Part shown: in pieces, positions 34,001-48,000 of the stretch
Layout: every line of letters begins with the position of its first letter
Position numbering within the stretch: position 1 is the stretch's first letter
Assembly (NCBI RefSeq): GCF_029227915.1
Contig: NC_079880.1
Span: forward strand, 29,569,501 to 29,633,500
Source of the DNA: Hydractinia symbiolongicarpus
Lineage: Eukaryota > Cnidaria > Hydrozoa > Anthoathecata > Hydractiniidae
Length of the DNA stretch: 64,000 bases
Direction of reading: 5' to 3'
The notes under the pieces: generated by a model
Seen by the model: only the letters and a program-made list of their open reading frames with translations
Databases searched by the model: none
Told to the model about the DNA's origin: nothing
Position numbers and translations under genes: made by a program

Positions 34001-34658
34001 TCGTTTGCCGGCGATTAAACTTCTTTTATTCAGCGTCTCATCAAAAATGAAAACATTTTTTAAAACTACAAGTCTGATGGGCTTTAGTGGTGAAATAATA
34101 ATTTAAAAAATCGTTTGGGAAATGAGTTTACTCCCTGGGTACTCTCTTTGTATACTTTTGACTATACGGGACGAGTCCGGGATTCACGGGAAATCGCAGG
34201 ATTTCGTTTGCCGGCGATTAAACTTCTTTTATTCAGCGTCTCATCAAAAATGAAAACAAGTTTGAAGACTACAAGTCTCATGCGTTTTAGTGGTGAAAAA
34301 ATTATTTAAAAAATCGTCCGGGAAATGAGTTTACTCCCTGGGTACTTTCTTTGTATACTTTTGACTATACGGGCCAAGCCCAGGATTTACGTGAAATCGC
34401 GGGTTTTCGTTTGCCGGTGATTAAACTTCTTTTATTCAGCGTCTCATCAAAAATGAAAACATTTTTAAAAACTACAAGTCTTATGCGTTTTAGTGGTGAA
34501 AAAATAATTTAAAAAATCGTTCTGGAAGTGAATTTACTCACAGGGTACTTTCTTTGTATACATTCAATTATACGGGCCAAGCCTGGAGTTTACGGGAAAT
34601 CGCGTGTTTTCGTTTGCCGGCGATTAAACCTTTTTCATTAAGCGTCTCATCAAAAATG
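31005..34658 (+). repeat. 9-monomer HOR, 1,827 bp x 2
   Basis: Copies are about 31,005-32,831 and 32,832-34,658. GGGCCCAGTCCGGG lies near 31,529 and 33,356, and GGGACGAGTCCGGGATTCACGG near 32,341 and 34,168, both 1,827 bp (9 x 203) apart. The same 9-mer pair reappears inside the 47-51 and 55.6-59.3 kb segments, so it was already doubled before the larger segments were copied. Confidence 0.87.
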
Positions 34659-34699
34659 AAAACATTTTTGAAAACTACAAGTCTCATGCGTTTTAGTGG

Positions 34700-34902
34700 T
34701 GAAAAAAAAATTTAAAAAATCGTTCGGGAAATGAGTATACTCCCTGGGTACTTTCTTTGTATACATTCGACTACACGGGCCAAGCCTGGGATTTAGGGGA
34801 AATCGCTGGTTTTCGTTTGCCGGTGATTAAACCTCTTTCATTAAGCGTCTCATCAAAAATGAAAACATTTTTGAAAACTACAAGTCTCATGCGTTTTAGT
34901 GG
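34700..34902 (+). repeat. Reference monomer, right-half subtype with CTACACGGGCC
   Basis: A 203-bp unit with TATACATTCGACTACACGGG, then CCAAGCCTGGGATTTAGGGG, then AAATCGCTGG and gamma2. CTACACGGG was noticed only from about 34.7 kb onward, so it marks the later part of the window and its amplified segments (34.7-37, 41.6-44 and 59.3-63.5 kb). Confidence 0.85.
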
Positions 34903-37900
34903 TGAAAAAATAATTTAAGAAATCGTTCGGAAAATGAGTTTACTCCCTGGGTACTTTCTTTGTATACTTTTGACTATACGGGCCGAGCCCGGGATTTACG
35001 GGAAATCGCGGGTTTTCGTTTGCCGGCGATTAAACTTCTTTTATTCAGCGTCCCATCAAAAATGAAAACATTTTTGAAAACTACAAGTCTCATGCGTTTT
35101 AGTGGTGAAAAAATAATATAAAAAATCGTTCTGGAAGTGAGTTTACTCACAGGGTACTTTCTTTGTATACATTCGACTAAACGAGCCAAGCCCGGGATTT
35201 ACGGGAAATCGCGGGTTTTTGTTTGCCGGCGATTAAACCTCTTTCTTTACCCGTCTCATCAAAAATAAAAACATTTTTGAAAACTACAAGTCTCATGCGT
35301 TTTAGTGGTGAAAAAAAAATTTAAAAAATCGTTCTGGAAATGAGTTTACTCCCTGGGTACTTTCTTTTTATACATTCGACTACACGGGCCAAGCCTGTGA
35401 TTCAGGGGAAATCGCTGGTTTTCGTTTGCCGGCGATTAAACCTCTTTCATTAAGCGTCTCATCAAAAATGAAAACAAGTTTGAAGACTACAAGTCTCATG
35501 CATTTTAGTGGTGAAAAAATTATTTAAAAAATCGTCCGGGAATTGAGTTTACTCCCTGGGTACTTCCTTTGTATACTTTTGACTATATGGGCCAAGCACG
35601 GGATTTTCGTGAAATCGCGGGTTTTCGTTTGCCGGCGATTAAACTTCTTTTATTCAGCGTCTCATCAAAAATGAAAACATTTTTAAAAACTACATGTCTT
35701 ATGCGTTTTAGTGGTGAAAAAATAATTTAAAAAATCGTTCTGGAAGTGAATTTACTCACAGGGTACTTTTTTTGTATACATTCGACTATACGGGCCAAGC
35801 CCGGGATTTACGGGAAATCGCGTGTTTTCGTTTGCCGGCGATTAAACCTCTTTCATTAAGCGTCTCATCAAAAATGAAAACATTTTTGAAAACTACAAGT
35901 CTCATGCGTTTTAGTGGTGAAAAAAAATTTAAAAAATCGTTCGGGAAATGAGTTTACTCCCTGGGTACTTTCTTTGTATACATTCGACTACACGGGCCAA
36001 GCCTGGAATTTAGGGGATATCGCTGGTTCTCGTTTGCCGGCGATTAAACCTCTTTCATTAAGCGTCTCATCAAAAATGAAAACATTTTTAAAAACTACAA
36101 GTCTCATGCGTTTTAGTGGTGAAAAAAAAAATTAAAAAATCGTTCTGGAAATGAGTTTACTCCCTGGGTACTTTCTTTGTATACATTCGACTACACGGGC
36201 CAAGCCTGGGATTTAGGGGAAATCGCTGGTTTTCGTTTGCCGGCGATTAAACCTCCTTCATTAAGCGTCTCATCAAAAATAAAAACAAGTTTGAAGACTA
36301 CAAGTCTCATGCGTTTTAGTGGTGAAAAAATTATTTAAAAAATCGTCCGGGAATTGAGTTTACTCCCTGGGTACTTCCTTTGTATACTTTTGACTATATG
36401 GGCCAAGCACGGGATTTACGTGAAATCGCGGGTTTTCGTTTGCCGGCGATTAAACTTCCTTTATTCAGCGTCTCATCAAAAATGAAAACATTTTGAAAAA
36501 CTACAAGTCTTATGCGTTTTAGTGGTGAAAAAATAATTTAAAAAATCGTTCTGGAAGTGAATTTACTCACAGGGTACTTTCTTTGTATACATTCGACTAT
36601 ACGGGCCAAGCCTGGGATTTACGGGAAATCGCGTGTTTTCGTTTGCCGGCGATTAAACCTCTTTCATTAAGCGTCTCATCAAAAATGAAAACATTTTGAA
36701 AAACTACAAGTCTCATGCGTTTTAGTGGTGAAAAAAAAATTTAAAAAATCGTTCGGGAAATGAGTTTACTTCCTGGGTACATTCTTTGTATACATTCGAC
36801 TACACGGGCCAAGCCTGGGATTTAGGGGATATCGCTGGTTCTCGTTTGCCGGCGATTAAACCTCTTTCATTAAGCGTCTCATCAAAAATGAAAACATTTT
36901 TGAAAACTACAAGTCTCATGCGTTTTAGTGGTGAAAAAAAAAATTAAAAAATCGTTCTGGAAATGAGTTTACTCCCTGGGTACTTTCTTTGTATACATTC
37001 GACTACACGGGCCAAGCCTGGGATTTAGGGGAAATCGCTGGTTTTCGTTTGCCGGCGATTAAACCTCCTTCATTAAGCGTCTCATCAAAAATAAAAACAA
37101 GTTTGAAGACTACAAGTCTCATGCGTTTTAGTGGTGAAAAAATTATTTAAAAAATCGTCCGGGAATTGAGTTTACTCCCTGGGTACTTCCTTTGTGTACT
37201 TTTGACTATATGGGCCAAGCACGGGATTTACGTGAAATCGCGGGTTTTCGTTTGCCGGCGATTAAACTTCCTTTATTCAGCGTCTCATCAAAAATGAAAA
37301 CATTTTTGAAAACTACAAGTCTTATGCGTTTTAGTGGTGAAAAAATAATATAAAAAATCGTTCTGGAAATGAGTTTACTCACAGGGTACTTTCTTTATAT
37401 ACATTCGACTATACGGCCCAAGCCCGGGATTTACGGGAAATCGCGGGTTTTCGTTTGCCGGCGATTAAACCTCTTTCATTAAGAGTCTCATCAAAAATGA
37501 AAACATTTTTGAAAACTACAAGTCTCATGCGTTTTAGTGGTGAAGAAATAATATAAAAAATCGTTCGGGAAATGAGTTTACTCCCTGAGTATTTTCTTTG
37601 TATACTTTTTACTATACTGGCCAAGCCCGGGACTTAGGGGAAATCGCTGGTTTTCGTTTGCCGGCGATTAAACCTCTTTTATTAAGCGTCTCATTAAAAA
37701 TGAAAACATTTTTGAAAACTACAAGTCTCATGCGTTTTAGTGGTGAAAAAATAATTTAAAAAATCGTTCGGAAAATGAGTTTACTCCCTGGGTATTTTCT
37801 TTGTATACTTTTTACTATACTGGCCAAGCCCGGGACTTAGGGGAAATCGCTGGTTTTCGTTTGCCGGCGATTAAACCTCTTTCATTAAGCGTCTCATCAA

Positions 37901-40900
37901 AAATGAAAACATTTTTGAAAACTACAAGTCTCATGCGTTTTAGTGGTGAAAAAATAATTTAAAAAATCGTTCGGAAAATGAGTTTACTCCCTGGGTACTT
38001 TCTTTGTATACTTTTGACTATACGGGCCGAGTCCGGGATTTACGGGAAATCGCGGGTTTTCGTTTGCCGGCGATTAAACTTCTTTTATTCAGCGTCCCAT
38101 CACAAATGAAAACATTTTTGAAAACTACAAGTCTCATGCGTTTTAGTGGTGAAAAAATAATATAAAAAATCGTTCGGGAAATGAGTTTACTCCCTGGGTA
38201 TTTTCTTTGTATACTTTTGACTATACGGGCCAAGCCCGGGATTTAGGGGAAATCGCTGGTTTTCGTTTGCCGGCGATTAAACCTCTTTCATTAAGCGTTT
38301 CATCAAAAATGAAAACATTTTTGAAAACTACAAGTCTCATGCGTTTTAGTGGTGAAAAAATAATTTAAAAAATCGTTCGGAAAATGAGTTTACTCCCTGG
38401 GTACTTTCTTTGTATACTTTTGACTATACGGCCCAAGTCCGGGATTTACGGGAAGTCGCGGGTTTTCGTTTGCCGGCGATTAAACTTCTTTTATTCAGCG
38501 TCTCATCAACAATGAAAACATTTTTAAAAACTACAAGTCTCATGGGCTTTAGTGGTGAAATAATAATTTAAAAAATCGTTCGGGAAATGAGTTTACACCC
38601 TGGGTACTTTCTTTGTATACTTTTGACTATACGGGCCCAGTCCGGGATTTTCTGTAAATCGCAGGTTTTCGTTTGCCGGCGATTAAACTTCTTTTATTCA
38701 GCGTCTCATCAAAAATAAAATTTTTTTTGAAAACTACAAATCTCATGCGTTTTAGAGGTGAATAAATAATTTAAAAAATCGTTCGGGAAATGAGTTTACT
38801 CCCTGGGTACTTTCTTTGTATACTTTTGATTATACGGGCCGAGTCCGGGGTTTACGGGAAATCGCAGGATTTCGTTTGCCGGCGATTAAACTTCTTTTAT
38901 TCAGCGTCTCATCAAAAATGAAAACAAGTTTGAAGACTACAAGTCTCATGCGTTTTAGTGGTGAAATAATAATTTAAAAAATCGTTCGGGAAATGAGTTT
39001 ACACCCTGGGTACTTTCTTTGTATACTTTTGACTATACGGGCCCAGTCCGGGATTTTCTGTAAATCGCAGGTTTTCGTTTGCCGGCGATTAAACTTCTTT
39101 TATTCAGCGTCTCATCAAAAATAAAATTTTTTTTGAAAACTACAAATCTCATGCGTTTTAGAGGTGAATAAATAATTTAAAAAATCGTTCGGGAAATGAG
39201 TTTACTCCCTGGGTACTTTCTTTGTATACTTTTGATTATACGGGCCGAGTCCGGGGTTTACGGGAAATCGCAGGATTTCGTTTGCCGGCGATTAAACTTC
39301 TTTTATTCAGCGTCTCATCAAAAATGAAAACAAGTTTGAAGACTACAAGTCTCATGCGTTTTAGTGGTGAAAAAATTATTTAAAAAATCGTCCGGGAAAT
39401 GAGTTTACTCCCTGGGTACTTTCTTTGTATACTTTTGACTATACGGGCCAAGCCCAGGATTTACGTGAAATCGCGGGTTTTCGTTTGCCGGCGAATAAAC
39501 TTCTTTTATTCAGCGTCTCATCAAAAATGAAAACATTTTTAAAAACTACAAGTCTTATGCGTTTTAGTGGGGAAAAAATAATTTAAAAAATCGTTCTGGA
39601 AGTGAATTTACTCACAGGGTACTTTCTTTGTATACATTCAATTATACGGGCCAAGCCCGGGGTTTACGGGAAATCGCGTGTTTTCGTTTGCCGGCGATTA
39701 AACCTCTTTCATTAAGCGTCTCATCAAAAATGAAAACATTTTTGAAAACTACAAGTCTCATGCGTTTTAGTGGTGAAAAAATAATATAAAAAATCGTTCG
39801 GGAAATGAGTTTACTCCCTGGGTATTTTCTTTGTATACTTTTGACTATACGGGCCAAGCCCGGGATTTAGGGGAAATCGCTGGTTTTCGTTTGCCGGCGA
39901 TTAAACCTCTTTCATTAAGCGTCTCATCAAAAATGAAAACATTTTTGAAAACTGCAAGTCTCATGCGTTTTAGTGGTGAAAAAATAATTTAAAAAATCGT
40001 TCGGAAAATGAGTTTACTCCCTGGGTACTTTCTTTGTATACTTTTGACTATACGGCCCGAGTCCGGGATTTACGGGAAGTGGCTGGTTTTCGTTTGCCGG
40101 CGATTAAACTTCTTTTATTCAGCGTCTCATCAAAAATGAAAACATTTTTAAAAACTACAAGTCTCATGGGCTTTAGTGGTGAAATAATAATTTAAAAAAT
40201 CGTTCGGGAAATGAGTTTACACCCTGGGTACTTTCTTTGTATACTTTTGACTATACGGGCCCAGTCCGGGATTTTCTGTAAATCGCAGGTTTTCGTTTGC
40301 CGGCGATTAAACTTCTTTTATTCAGCGTCTCATCAAAAATAAAAATTTTTTTGAAAACTACAAATCTCATGCGATTTAGAGGTGAAAAAATAATTTAAAA
40401 AATCGTTCGGGAAATGAGTTTACTCCCTGGGTACTTTCTTTGTATACTTTTGATTATACGGGCCGAGTCCGGGGTTTACGGGAAATGGCGGCTTTTCGTT
40501 TGCCGGCGATTAAACTTCTTTTATTCAGCGTCTCATGAAAAATGAAAACATTTTTGAAAACTACAAGTCTCATGCGTTTTAGTGGTGAAAAATTAATTTA
40601 AAAAATCGTTTTGGAAATGAGTTTACTCCCTGGGTACTTTCTTTGTATACATTCGACTATACGGGCCAAGCCCGGAATTTACGGGAAATCGCGGGTTTTC
40701 CTTTGCCGGCGATTAAACCACTTTCATTAAGCGTCTCATCAAAAATGAAAACATTTCAGAAAACTACAAGTCTCATGCGTTTTAGTGGTGAAAAAAAAAT
40801 TTAAAAAATCGTTCGGGAAATGAGTTTACTCCCTGGGTGCTTTCTTTGTATACTTTTGACTATACGGGCCTAGTCCGGGATTTACGGGAAATCGCGGGTT

Positions 40901-41397
40901 TTCGTTTGCCGGCGATTAAACTTCTTTTATTCAGCGTCTCATCAAAAATGAAAACATTTTTTAAAACTACAAGTCTGATGGGCTTTAGTGGTGAAATAAT
41001 AATTTAAAAAATCGTTTGGGAAATGAGTTTACTCCCTGGGTACTTTCTTTGTATACTTTTGACTATACGGGACGAGTCCGGGATTCACGGGAAATCGCAG
41101 GATTTCGTTTGCCGGCGATTAAACTTCTTTTATTCAGCGTCTCATCAAAAATGAAAACAAGTTTGAAGACTACAAGTCTCATGCGTTTTAGTGGTGAAAA
41201 AATTATTTAAAAAATCGTCCGGGAAATGAGTTTACTCCCTGGGTACTTTCTTTGTATACTTTTGACTATACGGGCCAAGCCCAGGATTTACGTGAAATCG
41301 CGGGTTTTCGTTTGCCGGCGATTAAACTTCTTTTATTCAGCGTCTCATCAAAAATGAAAACATTTTTAAAAACTACAAGTCTTATGCGTTTTAGTGG

Positions 41398-41600
41398 TGA
41401 AAAAATAATTTAAAAAATCGTTCTGGAAGTGAATTTACTCACAGGGTACTTTCTTTGTATACATTCAATTATACGGGCCAAGCCCGGAGTTTACGGGAAA
41501 TCGCGTGTTTTCGTTTGCCGGCGATTAAACCTTTTTCATTAAGCGTCTCATCAAAAATGAAAACATTTTTGAAAACTACAAGTCTCATGCGTTTTAGTGG
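41398..41600 (+). repeat. Reference monomer, right-half subtype with ATTCAATTATACGGG
   Basis: A 203-bp unit with TTCTGGAAGTGAATTTACTC, then ACAGGG, then GTATACATTCAATTATACGG, then a CGCGTGTTTTCG core end and a gamma2-like segment. It looks like a descendant of alpha2 with extra changes. Copies sit at about 32.7, 34.5, 39.6, 41.4, 45.7, 48.7, 54.1, 57.3 and 59.2 kb. Confidence 0.85.
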
Positions 41601-44600
41601 TGAAAAAAAAATTTAAAAAATCGTTCGGGAAATGAGTATACTCCCTGGGTACTTTCTTTGTATACATTCGACTACACGGGCCAAGCCTGGGATTTAGGGG
41701 AAATCGCTGGTTTTCGTTTGCCGGTGATTAAACCTCTTTCATTAAGCGTCTCATCAAAAATGAAAACATTTTTGAAAACTACAAGTCTCATGCGTTTTAG
41801 TGGTGAAAAAATAATTTAAGAAATCGTTCGGAAAATGAGTTTACTCCCTGGGTACTTTCTTTGTATACTTTTGACTATACGGGCCGAGCCCGGGATTTAC
41901 GGGAAATCGCGGGTTTTCGTTTGCCGGCGATTAAACTTCTTTTATTCAGCGTCCCATCAAAAATGAAAACATTTTTGAAAACTACAAGTCTCATGCGTTT
42001 TAGTGGTGAAAAAATAATATAAAAAATCGTTCTGGAAGTGAGTTTACTCACAGGGTACTTTCTTTGTATACATTCGACTAAACGAGCCAAGCCCGGGATT
42101 TACGGGAAATCGCGGGTTTTTGTTTGCCGGCGATTAAACCTCTTTCTTTACCCGTCTCATCAAAAATAAAAACATTTTTGAAAACTACAAGTCTCATGCG
42201 TTTTAGTGGTGAAAAAAAAATTTAAAAAATCGTTCTGGAAATGAGTTTACTCCCTGGGTACTTTCTTTTTATACATTCGACTACACGGGCCAAGCCTGTG
42301 ATTCAGGGGAAATCGCTGGTTTTCGTTTGCCGGCGATTAAACCTCTTTCATTAAGCGTCTCATCAAAAATGAAAACAAGTTTGAAGACTACAAGTCTCAT
42401 GCATTTAAGTGGTGAAAAAATTATTTAAAAAATCGTCCGGGAATTGAGTTTACTCCCTGGGTACTTCCTTTGTATACTTTTGACTATATGGGCCAAGCAC
42501 GGGATTTTCGTGAAATCGCGGGTTTTCGTTTGCCGGCGATTAAACTTCTTTTATTCAGCGTCTCATCAAAAATGAAAACATTTTTAAAAACTACATGTCT
42601 TATGCGTTTTAGTGGTGAAAAAATAATTTAAAAAATCGTTCTGGAAGTGAATTTACTCACAGGGTACTTTTTTTGTATACATTCGACTATACGGGCCAAG
42701 CCCGGGATTTACGGGAAATCGCGTGTTTTCGTTTGCCGGCGATTAAACCTCTTTCATTAAGCGTCTCATCAAAAATGAAAACATTTTTGAAAACTACAAG
42801 TCTCATGCGTTTTAGTGGTGAAAAAAAATTTAAAAAATCGTTCGGGAAATGAGTTTACTCCCTGGGTACTTTCTTTGTATACATTCGACTACACGGGCCA
42901 AGCCTGGAATTTAGGGGATATCGCTGGTTCTCGTTTGCCGGCGATTAAACCTCTTTCATTAAGCGTCTCATCAAAAATGAAAACATTTTTAAAAACTACA
43001 AGTCTCATGCGTTTTAGTGGTGAAAAAAAAAATTAAAAAATCGTTCTGGAAATGAGTTTACTCCCTGGGTACTTTCTTTGTATACATTCGACTACACGGG
43101 CCAAGCCTGGGATTTAGGGGAAATCGCTGGTTTTCGTTTGCCGGCGATTAAACCTCCTTCATTAAGCGTCTCATCAAAAATAAAAACAAGTTTGAAGACT
43201 ACAAGTCTCATGCGTTTTAGTGGTGAAAAAATTATTTAAAAAATCGTCCGGGAATTGAGTTTACTCCTTGGGTACTTCCTTTGTATACTTTTGACTATAT
43301 GGGCCAAGCACGGGATTTACGTGAAATCGCGGGTTTTCGTTTGCCGGCGATTAAACTTCCTTTATTCAGCGTCTCATCAAAAATGAAAACATTTTGAAAA
43401 ACTACAAGTCTTATGCGTTTTAGTGGTGAAAAAATAATTTAAAAAATCGTTCTGGAAGTGAATTTACTCACAGGGTACTTTCTTTGTATACATTCGACTA
43501 TACGGGCCAAGCCTGGGATTTACGGGAAATCGCGTGTTTTCGTTTGCCGGCGATTAAACCTCTTTCATTAAGCGTCTCATCAAAAATGAAAACATTTTTG
43601 AAAACTACAAGTCTCATGCGTTTTAGTGGTGAAAAAAAAATTTAAAAAATCGTTCGGGAAATGAGTTTACTCCCTGGGTACATTCTTTGTATACATTCGA
43701 CTACACGGGCCAAGCCTGGGATTTAGGGGATATCGCTGGTTCTCGTTTGCCGGCGATTAAACCTCTTTCATTAAGCGTCTCATCAAAAATGAAAACATTT
43801 TTGAAAACTACAAGTCTCATGCGTTTTAGTGGTGAAAAAAAAAATTAAAAAATCGTTCTGGAAATGAGTTTACTCCCTGGGTACTTTCTTTGTATACATT
43901 CGACTACACGGGCCAAGCCTGGGATTTAGGGGAAATCGCTGGTTTTCGTTTGCCGGCGATTAAACCTCCTTCATTAAGCGTCTCATCAAAAATAAAAACA
44001 AGTTTGAAGACTACAAGTCTCATGCGTTTTAGGGGTGAAAAAATTATTTAAAAAATCGTCCGGGAATTGAGTTTACTCCCTGGGTACTTCCTTTGTATAC
44101 TTTTGACTATATGGGCCAAGCACGGGATTTACGTGAAATCGCGGGTTTTCGTTTGCCGGCGATTAAACTTCCTTTATTCAGCGTCTCATCAAAAATGAAA
44201 ACATTTTTGAAAACTACAAGTCTTATGCGTTTTAGTGGTGAAAAAATAATATAAAAAATCGTTCTGGAAATGAGTTTACTCACAGGGTACTTTCTTTATA
44301 TACATTCGACTATACGGCCCAAGCCCGGGATTTACGGGAAATCGCGGGTTTTCGTTTGCCGGCGATTAAACCTCTTTCATTAAGCGTCTCATCAAAAATA
44401 AAAACATTTTTGAAAACTACAAGTCTCATGCGTTTTAGTGGTGAAGAAATAATATAAAAAATCGTTCGGGAAATGAGTTTACTACCTGAGTATTTTCTTT
44501 GTATACTTTTTACTATACTGGCCAAGCCCGGGACTTAGGGGAAATCGCTGGTTTTCGTTTGCCGGCGATTAAACCTCTTTTATTAAGCGTCTCATTAAAA

Positions 44601-45006
44601 ATGAAAACATTTTTGAAAACTACAAGTCTCATGCGTTTTAGTGGTGAAAAAATAATTTAAAAAATCGTTCGGAAAATGAGTTTACTCCCTGGGTATTTTC
44701 TTTGTATACTTTTTACTATACTGGCCAAGCCCGGGACTTAGGGGAAATCGCTGGTTTTCGTTTGCCGGCGATTAAACCTCTTTCATTAAGCGTCTCATCA
44801 AAAATGAAAACATTTTTGAAAACTACAAGTCTCATGCGTTTTAGTGGTGAAAAAATAATTTAAAAAATCGTTCGGAAAATGAGTTTACTCCCTGGGTACT
44901 TTCTTTGTATACTTTTGACTATACGGGCCGAGTCCGGGATTTACGGGAAATCGCGGGTTTTCGTTTGCCGGCGATTAAACTTCTTTTATTCAGCGTCCCA
45001 TCACAA

Positions 45007-48000
45007 ATGAAAACATTTCTGAAAACTACAAGTCTCATGCGTTTTAGTGGTGAAAAAACAATTTAAAAAATCGTTCGGGAAATAAGTTTACTCCCTGGGT
45101 GCTTTCTTTGTATACTTTTGACTATACGGGCCTAGTCCGGGATTTACGGGAAATCGCGGGTTTTCGTTAGCCGGCGATTAAACTTCTTTTATTCAGCGTC
45201 TCATCAAAAATGAAAACATTTTTAAAAACTACAAGTCTGATGGGCTTTAGTGGTGAAATAATAATTTAAAAAATCGTTTGGGAAATGAGTTTACTCCCTG
45301 GGTACTTTCTTTGTATACTTTTGACTATACGGGACGAGTCCGGGATTCACGGGAAATCGCAGGATTTCGTTTGCCGGCGATTAAACTTCTTTTATTCAGC
45401 GTCTCATCAAAAATGAAAACAAGTTTGAAGACTACAAGTCGCATGCGTTTTAGTGGTGAAAAAATTATTTAAAAAATCGTCCGGGAAATGAGTTTACTCC
45501 CTGGGTACTTTCTTTGTATACTTTTGACTATACGGGCCAAGCCCAGGATTTACGTGAAATCGCGGGTTTTCGTTTGCCGGCGATTAAACTTCTTTTATTC
45601 AGCGTCTCAACAAAAATGAAAACATTTTTAAAAACTACAAGTCTTATGCGTTTTAGTGGTGAAAAAATAATTTAAAAAATCGTTCTGGAAGTGAATTTTC
45701 TTTGTATACATTCAATTATACGGGCCAAGCCCGGGGTTTACGGGAAATCGCGTGTTTTCGTTTGCCGGCGATTAAACATCTTTCATTAAGCGTCTCATCA
45801 AAAATGAAAACATTTTTGAAAACTACAAGTCTCATGCGTTTTAGTGGTGAAAAAATAATATAAAAAATCGTTCGGGAAATGAGTTTACTCCCTGGGTATT
45901 TTCTTTGTATACTTTTGACTATACGGGCCAAGCCCGGGATTTAGGGGAAATCGCTGGTTTTCGTTTGCCGGCGATTAAACCTCTTTCATTAAGCGTCTCA
46001 TCAAAAATGAAAACATTTTTGAAAACTACAAGTCTCATGCGTTTTAGTGGTGAAAAGATAATTTAAAAAATCGTTCGGGAAATGAGTTTACACCCTGGGT
46101 ACTTTCTTTGTATACTTTTGACTTTACAGGTCCAGTCCGGGATTTACGGGAAATCGCAGGTTTTCGTTTCCCGGCGTTTAAACTTCTTTTATTCAGCGTC
46201 TCATCAAAAATGAAAACAAGTTTGAAGACTACAAGTCTCATGCGTTTTAGTGGTGAAAAAATAATTTAAAAAATCGTTCGGGAAATGAGTTTACTCCCTG
46301 GGTACTTTCTTTGTATACTTTTGACTATACGGGCCAAGCCCGGGATTTACGGGAAATCGCGGGTTTTCGTTTGCCGGCGATTAAACTTCTTTTATTCAGC
46401 GTCTCATCAAAAATGAAAACATTTTTAAAAACTACAAGTCTTATGCGTTTTAGTGGTGAAAAAATAATTTAAAAAATCGTTCTGGAAATGAGTTTACTCA
46501 CAGGGTACTTTCTTTATATACATTCGACTATACGGCCCAAGCCCGGGATTTACGGGAAATCGCGGGTTTTCGTTTGCCGGCGATTAAACCTCTTTCATTA
46601 AGCGTCTCATCAAAAATGAAAACATTTTTGAAAACTACAAGTCTCATGCGTTTTAGTGGTGAAGAAATAATATAAAAAATCGTTCAGGAAATGAGTTTAC
46701 TCCCTGGGTATTTTCTTTGTATACTTTTGACTATACGGGCCGAGTCCGGGATTTACGGGAAGTCGCGGGTTTTCGTTTGCCGGCTATTAAACTTCTTTTA
46801 TTCAGCGTCTCATCAAAAATGACAACATTTTTAAAAACTACAAGTCTCATGGGCTTTAGTGGTGAATTAATAATTTAAAAAAACGTTCGGGAAATGAGTT
46901 TACACCCTGGGTACTTTCTTTGTATACTTTTGACTATACGGGCCGAGTCCGGGATTTACGGGAAATCGCGGGTTTTCGTTTGCCGGCGATTAAACTTCTT
47001 TTATTCAGCGTCCCATCACAAATGAAAACATTTTTGAAAACTACAAGTCTCATGCGTTTTAGTGGTGAAAAAATAATATAAAAAATCGTTCGGGAAATGA
47101 GTTTACTCCCTGGGTATTTTCTTTGTATACTTTTGACTATACGGGCCAAGCCCGGGATTTAGGGGAAATCGCTGGTTTTCGTTTGCCGGCGATTAAACCT
47201 CTTTCATTAAGCGTCTCATCAAAAATGAAAACATTTTTGAAAACTACAAGTCTCATGCGTTTTAGTGGTGAAAAAAAAATTTAAAAAATCGTTCGGAAAA
47301 TGAGTTTACTCCCTGGGTACTTTCTTTGTATACTTTTGACTATACGGCCCGAGTCCGGGATTTACGGGAAGTCGCGGATTTTCGTTTGCCGGCGATTAAA
47401 CTTCTTTTATTCAGCGTCTCATCAAAAATGAAAACATTTTTAAAAACTACAAGTCTCATGGGCTTTAGTGGTGAAATAATAATTTAAAAAATCGTTCGGG
47501 AAATGAGTTTACACCCTGGGTACTTTCTTTGTATACTTTTGACTATACGGGCCCAGTCCGGGATTTTCTGTAAATCGCAGGTTTTCGTTTGCCGGCGATT
47601 AAACTTCTTTTATTCAGCGTCTCATCAAAAATAAAAATTTTTTTGAAAACTACAAATCTCATGCGTTTTACAGGTGAAAAAATAATTTAAAAAATCGTTC
47701 GGGAAATGAGTTTACTCCCTGGGTACTTTCTTTGTATACTTTTGATTATACGGGCCGAGTCCGGGGTTTACGGGAAATGGCGGCTTTTCGTTTGCCGGCG
47801 ATTAAACTTCTTTTATTCATCGTCTCATCAAAAATGAAAACATTTTTGAAAACTACAAGTCTCATGCGTTTTAGTGGTGAAAAATTAATTTAAAAAATCG
47901 TTTTGGAAATGAGTTTACTCACAGGGTACTTTCTTTGTATACATTCGACTATACGGGCCAAGCCCGGAATTTACGGGAAATCGCGGGTTTTCCTTTGCCG

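Larger units (their letters stand above)
32365..45018 (+). repeat. 34-monomer super-unit of 6,901 bp, duplicated in tandem (second copy partial)
   Basis: Copy 1 is about 32,365-39,265. Copy 2 runs from about 39,266 to 45,018, where it switches to a different neighbour. Features at 32.7, 34.1, 35.0, 35.9 and 37.4 kb each recur exactly 6,901 bp later. This is 34 x 203 minus 1. Odd markers shared by both copies include TTTCTTTACCCGTCTC (35,230 and 42,131), TTTAAGAAATCG and the CATGCATTT motif (35,498 and 42,399). Within each copy a 4-mer (812 bp) pair lies around 35.9-37.3 kb or 42.8-44.2 kb. Confidence 0.9.
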
